The notes under the pieces: model-generated
Seen by the model: the letters and a program-made list of their open reading frames with translations, nothing else
Told to the model about the DNA's origin: nothing
Database searches by the model: none
Made by a program: the position numbers and the translations under genes
From: Bacilli bacterium
Lineage (GTDB): Bacteria; Bacillota_I; Bacilli_A; RF39; UBA660
DNA length: 14,043 nt
Direction of reading: 5' to 3'
Assembly (NCBI GenBank): GCA_022801735.1
Contig: JAAWSW010000032.1
Location: 1 to 14,043 of the forward strand
In this document: positions 6,948 to 12,932 of the stretch, in pieces
Position numbering within the stretch: position 1 is the stretch's first letter
Layout: every line of letters begins with the position of its first letter

Positions 6948-6978
6948 ATAAAAGTCAAAAAGGGGCTTTTATTTTTTT
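6946..6978 (+). terminator. Intrinsic terminator of the peptide operon
   Basis: AAATAAAAGTC (6946-6956) pairs with GGCTTTTATTT (6964-6974), an 11-bp stem with one G-T wobble, followed by a run of Ts. It overlaps the last base pairs of the peptide 2 stop codon and sits only 15 bases before the next ATG. Confidence 0.75.
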
Positions 6979-6993
6979 GAAAGGAGTAGATAC

Positions 6994-7962
6994 ATGTATA
7001 AAATCAAATATACAAAAGAATACTTAGAAAAGTTAGATATGCAATTAGAAATGGTTCCACTAACCCTGGACTGTGTATTTAAAAAAATATTTGAAACCAA
7101 TCTAGAAATGCTAAAAAAATTTCTAATAATAGTTTTAAAATTAAATATAAACCCAAATGAATGTAAAATAGAAATGAAAAATAGTGAATTACCCAAATAT
7201 AATCATAAAGAATATAAAATGATTTTAGATGTACACACTATCTTAGATAATAATATATATGTAGATGTGGAAATGAATAGTGAATACTTTAAAGATATAA
7301 AAGAAAGAAATTCATTTTATTTAGATAAAAGACGTGTCTCGCTATTAGAAGTTGGAAATAATCCAAAAGACTATGACGAAATATATTTATATCAATTAAA
7401 TCTGAACACTAGAGAAAAGAAAGTAACACATGGCGAACATATAATAGTCCCATACGATTTAACTACCAAAAGTGTCTTCACTGATAATAAAATAATGATA
7501 CTAAAATACCTTGAATATTATCAAAAATTATACTATACTTATGGTAACAGAGATAAAGAAGTAATATGGTTATCAGGATTAACATCAAAAACATTTGTAG
7601 AACTTTACGACATTTTTGGCCAGTTACTTACACCAAAGGAATTAGATAAATTATTGGGGGATATGATTAATATGAGCAAAGATGAATTTATACTACATGA
7701 ATGGGAAAAAGAAAAATTAGATGCTTTGGTAGAATACACAAAAGAGAAAAATAGAAGGCAAGAGTATGAAGAAAAATTACAAGAAGCAGTAGAAGAAGCG
7801 GTTCAAGAGGCAGTCCAAGAGGCAGTCCAAGAGGCGGTAGAGGAAACAACCGAGACCGAAAGAATTAGTATTGCTAAATCTATGATAGAACATAATATGG
7901 ATACTCATATAATATCTGATATTACTAAGTTATCAGTGGAAAAAATAGAAAGTTTAAAATAA
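6994..7962 (+). CDS. Rpn/PD-(D/E)XK nuclease family transposase-like protein
   Basis: The 322-residue protein resembles the PDDEXK_2/Rpn family of recombination-promoting nucleases and transposase-like proteins. It has an N-terminal D-x-VFKKIF box (about 26-33). The candidate nuclease core is ILDV (Asp79) followed by VDVEMN (Glu93, Asn95), where the family more often has E-x-Q or E-x-K. ERNSFYLDKR follows at 104-113. The C-terminal third is helical and charged, with a four-residue QEAV repeat at 263-282 and a tail that looks like a small helical domain. AAGGAG at 6981-6986 lies seven bases before ATG. It starts 15 bases after a terminator with no promoter, so it may depend on read-through or on an unrecognised promoter. 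Activity in vivo is unknown. It is an accessory gene between housekeeping blocks. Confidence 0.75.
   Translation: MYKIKYTKEYLEKLDMQLEMVPLTLDCVFKKIFETNLEMLKKFLIIVLKLNINPNECKIEMKNSELPKYNHKEYKMILDVHTILDNNIYVDVEMNSEYFKDIKERNSFYLDKRRVSLLEVGNNPKDYDEIYLYQLNLNTREKKVTHGEHIIVPYDLTTKSVFTDNKIMILKYLEYYQKLYYTYGNRDKEVIWLSGLTSKTFVELYDIFGQLLTPKELDKLLGDMINMSKDEFILHEWEKEKLDALVEYTKEKNRRQEYEEKLQEAVEEAVQEAVQEAVQEAVEETTETERISIAKSMIEHNMDTHIISDITKLSVEKIESLK
7780..7839 (+). repeat. Five tandem 12-bp repeats within the Rpn-like gene
   Basis: Units start at 7780, 7792, 7804, 7816 and 7828. The third and fourth are identical (CAAGAGGCAGTC) and the others differ by a few bases. They encode QEAV-type units, keep the reading frame at any copy number, and are a likely site of slipped-strand length change. 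Confidence 0.85.
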
Positions 7963-7976
7963 TTTTCTATTTTTTT
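7941..7976 (+). terminator. Probable terminator after the Rpn-like gene
   Basis: AAAAATAGAAA (7941-7951) can pair with TTTCTATTTTT (7964-7974) across a 12-base loop, ending in a run of seven Ts. The only G-C pair makes it weak, and its left arm lies inside the coding sequence. Confidence 0.5.
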
Positions 7977-8019
7977 AGTGAAACTTTAAATTAACCATAT
8001 AAAAAAATATATCTATCCC

Positions 8020-8048
8020 TTGAAAAACAAAAGATTTAGTGCTATAAT
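8020..8048 (+). promoter_or_regulatory. Strong housekeeping promoter of rpsU
   Basis: TTGAAA (8020-8025), a 17-base spacer and a perfect TATAAT (8043-8048) preceded by TGC, an extended -10. Transcription should begin near 8055, giving a leader of about 24 bases with GGGAGGG before the rpsU ATG. Confidence 0.88.
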
Positions 8049-8078
8049 TATACACAGTGCAAGAAGGGAGGGATTCTT

Positions 8079-8279
8079 ATGACAAAAGTAATGGTTAAGA
8101 ACGGTAATGTTGAAGGTGCGCTTAGAAACCTAAAAGTTGACAAAGACGGCTCCCGTAGAAAACAAAAAGAAAGATTACAAGGTTATCAAAAACCTGGAGT
8201 TAAAAAAAGAATTGCCAAAAAAGAAGGCATAAAAAATACTCGTAAAAGAGAAAGAATGTCAAGAAGAAACGACAGATAA
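8079..8279 (+). CDS. rpsU: 30S ribosomal protein S21
   Basis: The 66-residue, very basic protein has the S21 pattern. KVMVKNGNVEGALRNLK at the N-terminus is followed by a loop, then GYQKPGVKKR and a lysine/arginine-rich helical tail (KNTRKRERMSRR). S21 binds the 30S platform near the 3' end of 16S rRNA and helps mRNA recruitment. It is a little longer than the 57-58 residues usual in Bacillus, due to the basic C-terminus. GGGAGGG at 8066-8072 gives strong initiation. It has its own promoter, and yqeY follows past a terminator, the neighbour pair usual in Bacillota. Confidence 0.93.
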   Translation: MTKVMVKNGNVEGALRNLKVDKDGSRRKQKERLQGYQKPGVKKRIAKKEGIKNTRKRERMSRRNDR

Positions 8280-8304
8280 GGCAGCACTCAAGTTGCCTTT
8301 TTTT
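8278..8304 (+). terminator. Intrinsic terminator/attenuator between rpsU and yqeY
   Basis: AAGGCAGC (8278-8285) pairs with GTTGCCTT (8292-8299), eight pairs with one G-T, a six-base loop and a T-tract. It starts at the rpsU stop codon. There is no space for a promoter before yqeY, so some read-through is expected. Confidence 0.82.
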
Positions 8305-8320
8305 GAAAGGAAATGATGCT

Positions 8321-8758
8321 ATGAGAAATCAAATATTAGAAGATTTAAAAACTGCAATGAAAAATCAAGACAAAGAAACACTAAGCGTTATCAGAATGGT
8401 AAAAGGTGCAATTCAAATGGAAGAATTAAATACAAAAAAAGAACTTTCAGATGATGAAGTTATTTCCATAATTGCCAAACAAATTAAAACAAGAAAAGAA
8501 TCGATAGTTGAATTTGAAAAGGGTAATAGACAAGATTTAATAGAACAAACACAAAGTGAAATTAAAATATTAGAACAATATTTACCAGAACAACTAACTG
8601 AAGAAGAAGTACAAGAAATTATAAATGCTGCCTTTGAAGAAGTAAAGCCAGAAAGTATGAAAGATATGGGTAAACTTATGGGATATTTAAATCCTAAATT
8701 AAAGGGTAGATGTGACATGAGTAATGTCAGTAAAATAATAAAAGAAAAATTAAACTAA
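8321..8758 (+). CDS. yqeY: GatB/YqeY domain protein YqeY
   Basis: The 145-residue protein matches YqeY throughout: LEDLKTAMKNQDKETLSVIRMVKGAIQ-like start, RKESIVEFEKGNRQDL, ILEQYLPEQLTEEE and MGKLMGYLNPKLKGR. It resembles the tail domain of GatB, the tRNA-dependent amidotransferase subunit, and probably binds tRNA-like structures; its cellular role is not settled. ATG 8321 is chosen because GAAAGGA at 8305-8311 precedes it by nine bases. An in-frame TTG at 8303 lies in the terminator T-tract and is rejected. Length agrees with the approximately 148 residues of the Bacillus protein. Confidence 0.9.
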   Translation: MRNQILEDLKTAMKNQDKETLSVIRMVKGAIQMEELNTKKELSDDEVISIIAKQIKTRKESIVEFEKGNRQDLIEQTQSEIKILEQYLPEQLTEEEVQEIINAAFEEVKPESMKDMGKLMGYLNPKLKGRCDMSNVSKIIKEKLN

Positions 8759-8771
8759 TTTAATGTTTTAT

Positions 8772-8807
8772 AAGTAAGGTACATATAAATAGATTACCTT
8801 ACTTTTT
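8772..8807 (+). terminator. Intrinsic terminator after yqeY
   Basis: A perfect 10-bp stem AAGTAAGGTA (8772-8781) with TACCTTACTT (8795-8804), a 13-base loop and a short T run. Confidence 0.8.
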
Positions 8808-8830
8808 AAATAAAAAAGTACAATAAACGC

Positions 8831-8858
8831 TTGCATTAACATATAATTATGATATAAT
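8831..8858 (+). promoter_or_regulatory. Promoter of rpsB
   Basis: TTGCAT (8831-8836), a 16-base spacer and perfect TATAAT (8853-8858) with TGA directly before it (extended -10). Predicted start is near 8865, about 103 bases ahead of the rpsB start codon, leaving room for a structured leader. Confidence 0.85.
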
Positions 8859-8864
8859 ATTATT

Positions 8865-8967
8865 GGCTTTTTTAAATTACATGAATATGAATTCTTATGC
8901 CCAGTGCCCTAAAGGGTGGTGTAAGACCAGAAGTATTCAGAGGAAAAACAAAAGGAGGAAAGATAAA
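8865..8967 (+). ncRNA. Structured 5' leader of rpsB, candidate S2-responsive regulatory RNA
   Basis: The transcribed leader folds by eye into a stem CTTATGCC (8894-8901) with GGTGTAAG (8918-8925), eight pairs including two G-T wobbles. Directly inside is a hairpin GCCC (8906-8909) with GGGT (8914-8917) closed by TAAA, and a CAGT bulge lies on one side only. An outer pairing GAAT (8889-8892) with ATTC (8935-8938) could enclose both. The stretch is G/C-rich against its surroundings. Ribosomal protein operons are often autoregulated through such leaders. That S2 is the ligand here is an inference, and no family name is assigned. Confidence 0.55.
8951..8958 (+). promoter_or_regulatory. Ribosome binding site fixing the rpsB start
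   Basis: AAAGGAGG lies nine bases before ATG 8968, where the conserved S2 N-terminus begins. The open frame continues upstream to 8863, but that part covers the leader RNA and is not translated as S2. Confidence 0.85.
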
Positions 8968-9990
8968 ATGGCAGTAGTGTCAATGAGTTATTTATTAGAA
9001 GCAGGTGTTCACTTTGGTCATCAAACTAAAAGATGGAACCCAAAAATGAAGGAATATATCTTCACTGCAAGAGATGAGATTTATATTATTGACTTACAAA
9101 AAACAGCAAAAAAAATTGAAGAAGCATATGCTGCTTTAAAAGAAATTGCTGCAAATGGAGGAAAAGTAATCTTCGTAGGTACGAGAAAACAAGCATCTGA
9201 AGCAACAAAAGAAGAAGCATTAAGATCTGATTCTTACTATGTTAATGAAAGATGGTTAGGTGGTACCTTAACAAACTTCAAAACAATTAGAAGAAGAGTT
9301 AAAAGATTAGAACAAATCGAAAAAATGGAAAAAGACGGAACATTTGACCGTTTACCAAAAAAAGAAGTCGTTCAAATTAAAAAGGAATATGAAAAATTAA
9401 ATAAATTATTATGTGGTATTAGAGATATGCATAAATTACCACAAGCAATGTTTATTGTTGACCCAAGTAAAGAAGAAATTGCAATCAGAGAAGCAAGAAA
9501 ATTAAATATTCCAGTATTCGGAATTGTTGATACAAATTGTGACCCTGACATGGTTGACTATGTAATTCCAGGAAATGACGACGCTATCAGAGCAGTTAAA
9601 TTAATTACAGGTGTTATGGCTAACGCAATTGTAGAGGCTAATGGTGGTAAACTAGTAGATTATACAAGCGAAAGTCGTAAAGATGAAAAAGGTGAAGAAA
9701 TTATGCAAAAAGCCTTAGAAACTGTAAAAAGAAAAGAAGATAGAAAACCAAGATTTAACAGAAATGATAGACATGATAGAAAATTTGATAAAAGAGTAAA
9801 TAATAAATCATCTGAAAAAGTAGAAGCTAAAGAAACAAAAGAAGAACCAAAAAAAGCTACACCTAAAAAAGCCGAAACAGTAGATTTAACTACTAAAACA
9901 GTAGCAGAACTTCGTGATATGGCAAAAGCCAAAGAAGTTAAAGGTTATTCAACAATGAAAAAAGCTGAACTTATCGAAGCATTAAGTTAA
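8968..9990 (+). CDS. rpsB: 30S ribosomal protein S2 with C-terminal Rho-N/SAP-like extension
   Basis: The 340-residue protein starts MAVVSMSYLLEAGVHFGHQ, the standard S2 N-terminus. It keeps RWNPKMKEYIF, FVGTRKQA, RWLGGTLTNF, FIVDPSKE and IPVFGIVDTNCDPDMVDYVIPGNDDAIRA. S2 joins late on the 30S back, bridging head and body. The S2 fold ends near residue 230; usual length is 230-260. Beyond it come a charged Lys/Arg/Glu-rich linker (about 231-304) and a compact module at 305-340 with TVAELRDMAKAKEVKGYSTM then KKAELIEAL. That matches the pattern of the Rho N-terminal/SAP-like helix-extended-loop-helix domain, which binds nucleic acid. This is a fused or acquired tail, not a frameshift, because composition and frame are continuous. 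Confidence 0.93.
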   Translation: MAVVSMSYLLEAGVHFGHQTKRWNPKMKEYIFTARDEIYIIDLQKTAKKIEEAYAALKEIAANGGKVIFVGTRKQASEATKEEALRSDSYYVNERWLGGTLTNFKTIRRRVKRLEQIEKMEKDGTFDRLPKKEVVQIKKEYEKLNKLLCGIRDMHKLPQAMFIVDPSKEEIAIREARKLNIPVFGIVDTNCDPDMVDYVIPGNDDAIRAVKLITGVMANAIVEANGGKLVDYTSESRKDEKGEEIMQKALETVKRKEDRKPRFNRNDRHDRKFDKRVNNKSSEKVEAKETKEEPKKATPKKAETVDLTTKTVAELRDMAKAKEVKGYSTMKKAELIEALS

Positions 9991-9993
9991 TTT

Positions 9994-10019
9994 AAAGATG
10001 ATGAAAATCATCTTTTTTT
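9994..10019 (+). terminator. Hairpin terminator/attenuator between rpsB and tsf
   Basis: AAAGATGAT (9994-10002) pairs perfectly with ATCATCTTT (10007-10015) around a GAAA tetraloop, followed by T7 (10013-10019). Only 22 bases separate the T-tract from the tsf ATG and they hold no promoter, so it must act as a partial terminator for tsf. Confidence 0.88.
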
Positions 10020-10041
10020 AAATAAAAAAGGAGGAAAAATT

Positions 10042-10911
10042 ATGATTAGTGCAAGTCTTGTAAAAGAATTAAGAGAACAAACAGGAGCAGGAATGCTTGA
10101 CTGTAAAAAAGCGCTAGAAGCAACAAATGGTAACCTTGATGAAGCAGCAGATTGGCTTCGTGAAAAAGGAATTTCAAAAGCCGCAAAAAAAGCAGATAGA
10201 ATTGCCGCAGAAGGAATCGCTGCAATTTTAACAGAAGGAAACAACGCTGTTATCCTAGAAGTAAATTCAGAAACAGATTTCGTTGCCAAAAATGAAGAAT
10301 TCCAAAATTTAGTAAAAACATTACTAGAAACAATTATTAAAAGTGAAGCAAACACTTTAGAAGAAGCATTAGAACTTCAAACAGAAGAAGGAACATTAAA
10401 CGATTTAATTACTCAAAAAACAGCAACAATCGGTGAAAAATTAAGTTTCAGAAGATTTGTAAGAGTAACCAAAAAAGATAATGAATCATTCGGAGAATAC
10501 ATTCATATGGGAGGGAAAATTGCTGTATTAACAATTACAGAAGCAAGCGAAGAAGTATCAAAAGATGTATCAATGCATGCAGCAGCAATGAGACCACAAT
10601 ATGTAAGAATAGATGAAGTACCTGCTGAAGAAGTAGAAAAAGAAAAAGAAATTTTAACTGAACAAGCAATGAACGAAGGAAAACCAAAAGAAATTGCTGA
10701 AAAAATGGTTCAAGGAAGAATTCAAAAATTCTATAAAGAAATTTGTTTAGAAGAACAACCATTTGTAAAAGATGGAGATATCAACGTTAAAACATTTGTT
10801 AAAAACAATGGTGGAGCCATCAAAGCAATGTATCGTTTCGAAGTAGGCGAAGGAATGGAAAAAAGAGAAGAAAACTTTGCTGAAGAAGTTGCTAAACAAA
10901 TGAATATGTAA
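10042..10911 (+). CDS. tsf: Translation elongation factor Ts
   Basis: The 289-residue EF-Ts exchanges GDP for GTP on EF-Tu. It has the N-terminal UBA-like helix bundle (VKELREQTGAGMLDCKKAL at 7-25, NLDEAADWLREKG) and the core signature EVNSETDFVAKNEEF at 73-87. The TDFV residues at 78-81 insert at the EF-Tu nucleotide site. Later comes the dimerisation/core half (ALR-type MRPQYV, then ILTEQAMNEGKP). AAGGAGG at 10028-10034 lies seven bases before ATG. It follows rpsB as in most bacteria, but the usual next gene pyrH is missing. Confidence 0.96.
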   Translation: MISASLVKELREQTGAGMLDCKKALEATNGNLDEAADWLREKGISKAAKKADRIAAEGIAAILTEGNNAVILEVNSETDFVAKNEEFQNLVKTLLETIIKSEANTLEEALELQTEEGTLNDLITQKTATIGEKLSFRRFVRVTKKDNESFGEYIHMGGKIAVLTITEASEEVSKDVSMHAAAMRPQYVRIDEVPAEEVEKEKEILTEQAMNEGKPKEIAEKMVQGRIQKFYKEICLEEQPFVKDGDINVKTFVKNNGGAIKAMYRFEVGEGMEKREENFAEEVAKQMNM

Positions 10912-10940
10912 AGAACTGTGTAAGCAGTTCTTTTCTTTTT
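10909..10940 (+). terminator. Intrinsic terminator after tsf
   Basis: AAGAACTG (10911-10918) pairs with CAGTTCTT (10925-10932) with a six-base loop and a pyrimidine-rich T tract. The left arm begins on the last base of the tsf stop codon. Confidence 0.87.
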
Positions 10941-10941
10941 C

Positions 10942-10970
10942 TTGATAACCCTAGGAAACAATGATATAAT
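10942..10970 (+). promoter_or_regulatory. Promoter of the pilin-uppS-cdsA-rseP operon
   Basis: TTGATA (10942-10947), exactly 17 bases, and TATAAT (10965-10970) preceded by TGA (extended -10). It begins right after the tsf terminator. Predicted start is near 10977, so translation must begin downstream of it, which supports GTG 10993. Confidence 0.88.
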
Positions 10971-10981
10971 GAATATAATAG

Positions 10982-10987
10982 AGGTGA
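10982..10987 (+). promoter_or_regulatory. Ribosome binding site fixing the GTG start of the pilin-like gene
   Basis: AGGTGA lies five bases before GTG 10993. A longer open frame from 10942 overlaps the promoter and is not used. Confidence 0.75.
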
Positions 10988-10992
10988 AGCAA

Positions 10993-11397
10993 GTGAATAA
11001 AAAAGGATTTACACTAATAGAATTAGTTGCAGTTATAGTTATAATTGGTATAATCGCATTAATTACTGTACCCTTTATCGCCAATATAGTTCAAAATTCA
11101 AGAAGAGATGCTTTCGTTGATTCTGCATACTCTATTATTGATGCGGCCAATCAATATCGTGCCACATCAATCATGAAACATGAGGAAAGAACACTAGATA
11201 TTAGTTATCCAGATACAGAAAAAAAACTAAAATTAAGTGGTGCTTTGATGCCAGACTATGGAAATTTAATAATGGATCAGCAAGGTAATATAGAATTTAA
11301 ACTTTGGAGTGATAAGGCTAAAATTTGTATAACAAAAACAAAAAACGAAAATAAAATTCAAATGACAGAGATAGAAAAACAAAATTGTCATTTATAA
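10993..11397 (+). CDS. Type IV pilin-like/pseudopilin protein
   Basis: The 134-residue protein begins with a class III signal, MNKKGFTLIELVAVIVIIGI. Prepilin peptidase should cut after Gly5, leaving Phe at +1, and Glu10 is the conserved +5 glutamate. The hydrophobic helix (11-32) both anchors it in the membrane and packs in the filament. The globular part has two cysteines, Cys112 and Cys132, that could form the C-terminal D-region disulfide common in type IV pilins. No prepilin peptidase, assembly ATPase or platform protein is nearby. It opens an operon with uppS, starting 13 bases before it. It may serve competence, secretion or adhesion; the specific role is unknown. Confidence 0.88.
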   Translation: MNKKGFTLIELVAVIVIIGIIALITVPFIANIVQNSRRDAFVDSAYSIIDAANQYRATSIMKHEERTLDISYPDTEKKLKLSGALMPDYGNLIMDQQGNIEFKLWSDKAKICITKTKNENKIQMTEIEKQNCHL

Positions 11398-11410
11398 GTG
11401 AGGGAATAAT

Positions 11411-12133
11411 ATGAATAATAAAATACCAAACCATGTAGGTATAATTGTCGATGGAAATGGAAGATGGGCAACTAATAGAGGATTATCTCGTAGTAAAGGT
11501 CATGAGGCAGGTTTTATCAATTTACAAAAATTAACTGCCTATATGTATGAAAAAGGTGTGCATTATGTAAGCGCATACCTATTTTCAACTGAAAATTTTA
11601 AACGTAGTGAAACAGAAGTGAATTTTATCATGAATTTATTAACTGGAAAATTAAAAGAAATTTTAGAATTTTGTCATCAAACCAAAATACACGCATTTTT
11701 TTCAGGAAGAAAAGATAAACTTAGTAAAAAAGTATTAGAGGCTATGAATACAATAGAAGAAGAAACTAGAAAATATACAGATAGACAATTTAATATCTGC
11801 TTTAATTATGGTGGGCGAGCAGAAATAATAGATGCAACAAAAAAAATCCTATATGATGTAGAAAATAAAACATTAGAGATAAATAATATTGATGAAGAAC
11901 TATATAATAAATACTTATATAATAATTTACCATCATTGGATTTACTAATCAGAACTAGTGGCGAAAAAAGAATAAGTAATTTCATGTTATGGCAATGTTC
12001 ATATGCAGAATTTTATTTTATAGATACACTATTTCCAGACTTTAAAGCAAAAGATTTCGATAAAGCCTTAGAAGAATATCAAAATAGAGACCGTAGATTT
12101 GGAGGAATAGATTATGACAAAAAGAATCATTAG
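11411..12133 (+). CDS. uppS: Undecaprenyl diphosphate synthase (isoprenyl transferase)
   Basis: The 240-residue cytosolic enzyme adds isopentenyl units in cis to farnesyl diphosphate, forming the C55 carrier for peptidoglycan and other wall polymers. It has HVGIIVDGNGRWA with catalytic Asp14, the RGLSRSKGHEAG diphosphate-binding loop, and YLFSTENFKR. The C-terminal signature starts at Arg181 (RTSGEKRISNFMLWQ, then YAEFYF), followed by FGG near the end. The ribosome binding site is GTGAGGG at 11398-11404. The last 20 bases overlap cdsA, so the two are coupled. In Bacillus frr sits immediately upstream; here a pilin-like gene does. Confidence 0.95.
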   Translation: MNNKIPNHVGIIVDGNGRWATNRGLSRSKGHEAGFINLQKLTAYMYEKGVHYVSAYLFSTENFKRSETEVNFIMNLLTGKLKEILEFCHQTKIHAFFSGRKDKLSKKVLEAMNTIEEETRKYTDRQFNICFNYGGRAEIIDATKKILYDVENKTLEINNIDEELYNKYLYNNLPSLDLLIRTSGEKRISNFMLWQCSYAEFYFIDTLFPDFKAKDFDKALEEYQNRDRRFGGIDYDKKNH

Positions 12134-12914
12134 TGCTATAATTGCTTTATTAATTTTTATTCCTATTATCCTAACAGGAGGAATAGTATTTAATATAGCC
12201 GTTTATTTAGTTGCACTACTAGGATTAAAGGAATTTTTAAACGCAAGAAATAAAAAGAAAGAATTACCATTTTTTATAAATGTAATAGCCTATGTATTTT
12301 TAACACTAATAATGTTAGTAAATGTAAACTCTACATCAACAATATTTAATTTAGACTATAGAGTATTAGCCGCATTATTTATTGCCTTTTTACTTCCTGC
12401 CGTCTTATATCATGATCATAAAAAATATAACATCACAGATGCATTTTATATGATAGGTGGGGTACTGTTTTTAGGAATAACAATGGCATTACTAATTATG
12501 ACTAGATTTATAGGTTTAAAAATATTTATATTCCTATTTACTATAACAATAACAACAGATATATTTGCTTATATAACAGGAATGCTTATAGGAAAACATA
12601 AACTATTAACTGAAATTTCACCAAACAAAACATGGGAAGGCTTAATTGGTGGAACACTAATGGGGGTTTTTGTAAGTGCTATGTTTTACCACACTTGTAT
12701 TGACCCAGAATTTTCAAAAGTATTATTATTAGGAATTTGTACATTCCTATCAATACTTGGACAATTAGGAGATTTAGTATTTTCAGCAGTGAAGCGTTAT
12801 TTTGGTATTAAAGATTTTTCTAATATTATGCCAGGACATGGTGGAGTTCTAGATAGACTTGATAGTATAATATTTGTATTATTAGGTTTTGTATTTTTCA
12901 TAAATGTACTATAA
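12114..12914 (+). CDS. cdsA: Phosphatidate cytidylyltransferase (CDP-diacylglycerol synthase)
   Basis: The 266-residue integral membrane enzyme makes CDP-diacylglycerol from phosphatidate and CTP, the branch point of phospholipid synthesis. There are about seven to eight hydrophobic segments. The family signature at 224-250 is complete: SAVKR, KDFSN, then MPGHGG and DRLD. SPNKTWEG before it is also conserved. GGAGG at 12101-12105 lies eight bases before ATG, inside the uppS coding sequence. The start within uppS gives a 20-base overlap. dxr, the usual next gene in Bacillus, is absent, and rseP follows after 18 bases. Confidence 0.94.
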   Translation: MTKRIISAIIALLIFIPIILTGGIVFNIAVYLVALLGLKEFLNARNKKKELPFFINVIAYVFLTLIMLVNVNSTSTIFNLDYRVLAALFIAFLLPAVLYHDHKKYNITDAFYMIGGVLFLGITMALLIMTRFIGLKIFIFLFTITITTDIFAYITGMLIGKHKLLTEISPNKTWEGLIGGTLMGVFVSAMFYHTCIDPEFSKVLLLGICTFLSILGQLGDLVFSAVKRYFGIKDFSNIMPGHGGVLDRLDSIIFVLLGFVFFINVL

Positions 12915-12932
12915 CAGAATAAGGAGGATTAA

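Larger units (their letters stand above)
4587..6978 (+). other. Candidate two-peptide bacteriocin operon
   Basis: The operon holds the processing exporter, two leader-bearing peptides and a terminator, all on one strand with gaps of four bases and a one-base overlap. It is bounded by the rsmD terminator on the left and its own terminator on the right. The layout matches class II bacteriocin or peptide-pheromone export loci, though no immunity, sensor kinase or response regulator gene is visible. Function is inferred. Confidence 0.75.

Noticed and set aside
6737..7196. Reverse-strand frames across the peptide genes and Rpn-like start
   Set aside because: They are shadows of the leader-bearing peptides and nuclease gene; no initiation signals support them.
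7780..7839. Short tandem repeats as a CRISPR-like array
   Set aside because: Units are 12 bp, contiguous without spacers, and in frame with a coding sequence.
8863..8967. N-terminal extension of S2 reading through the leader
   Set aside because: The conserved S2 start and a strong ribosome binding site place initiation at 8968; the upstream frame lies over a structured leader and the promoter's start region.
10942..10992. Longer N-terminus of the pilin-like gene
   Set aside because: It would overlap its own promoter and move the class III signal away from the N-terminus; GTG 10993 has a proper ribosome binding site.
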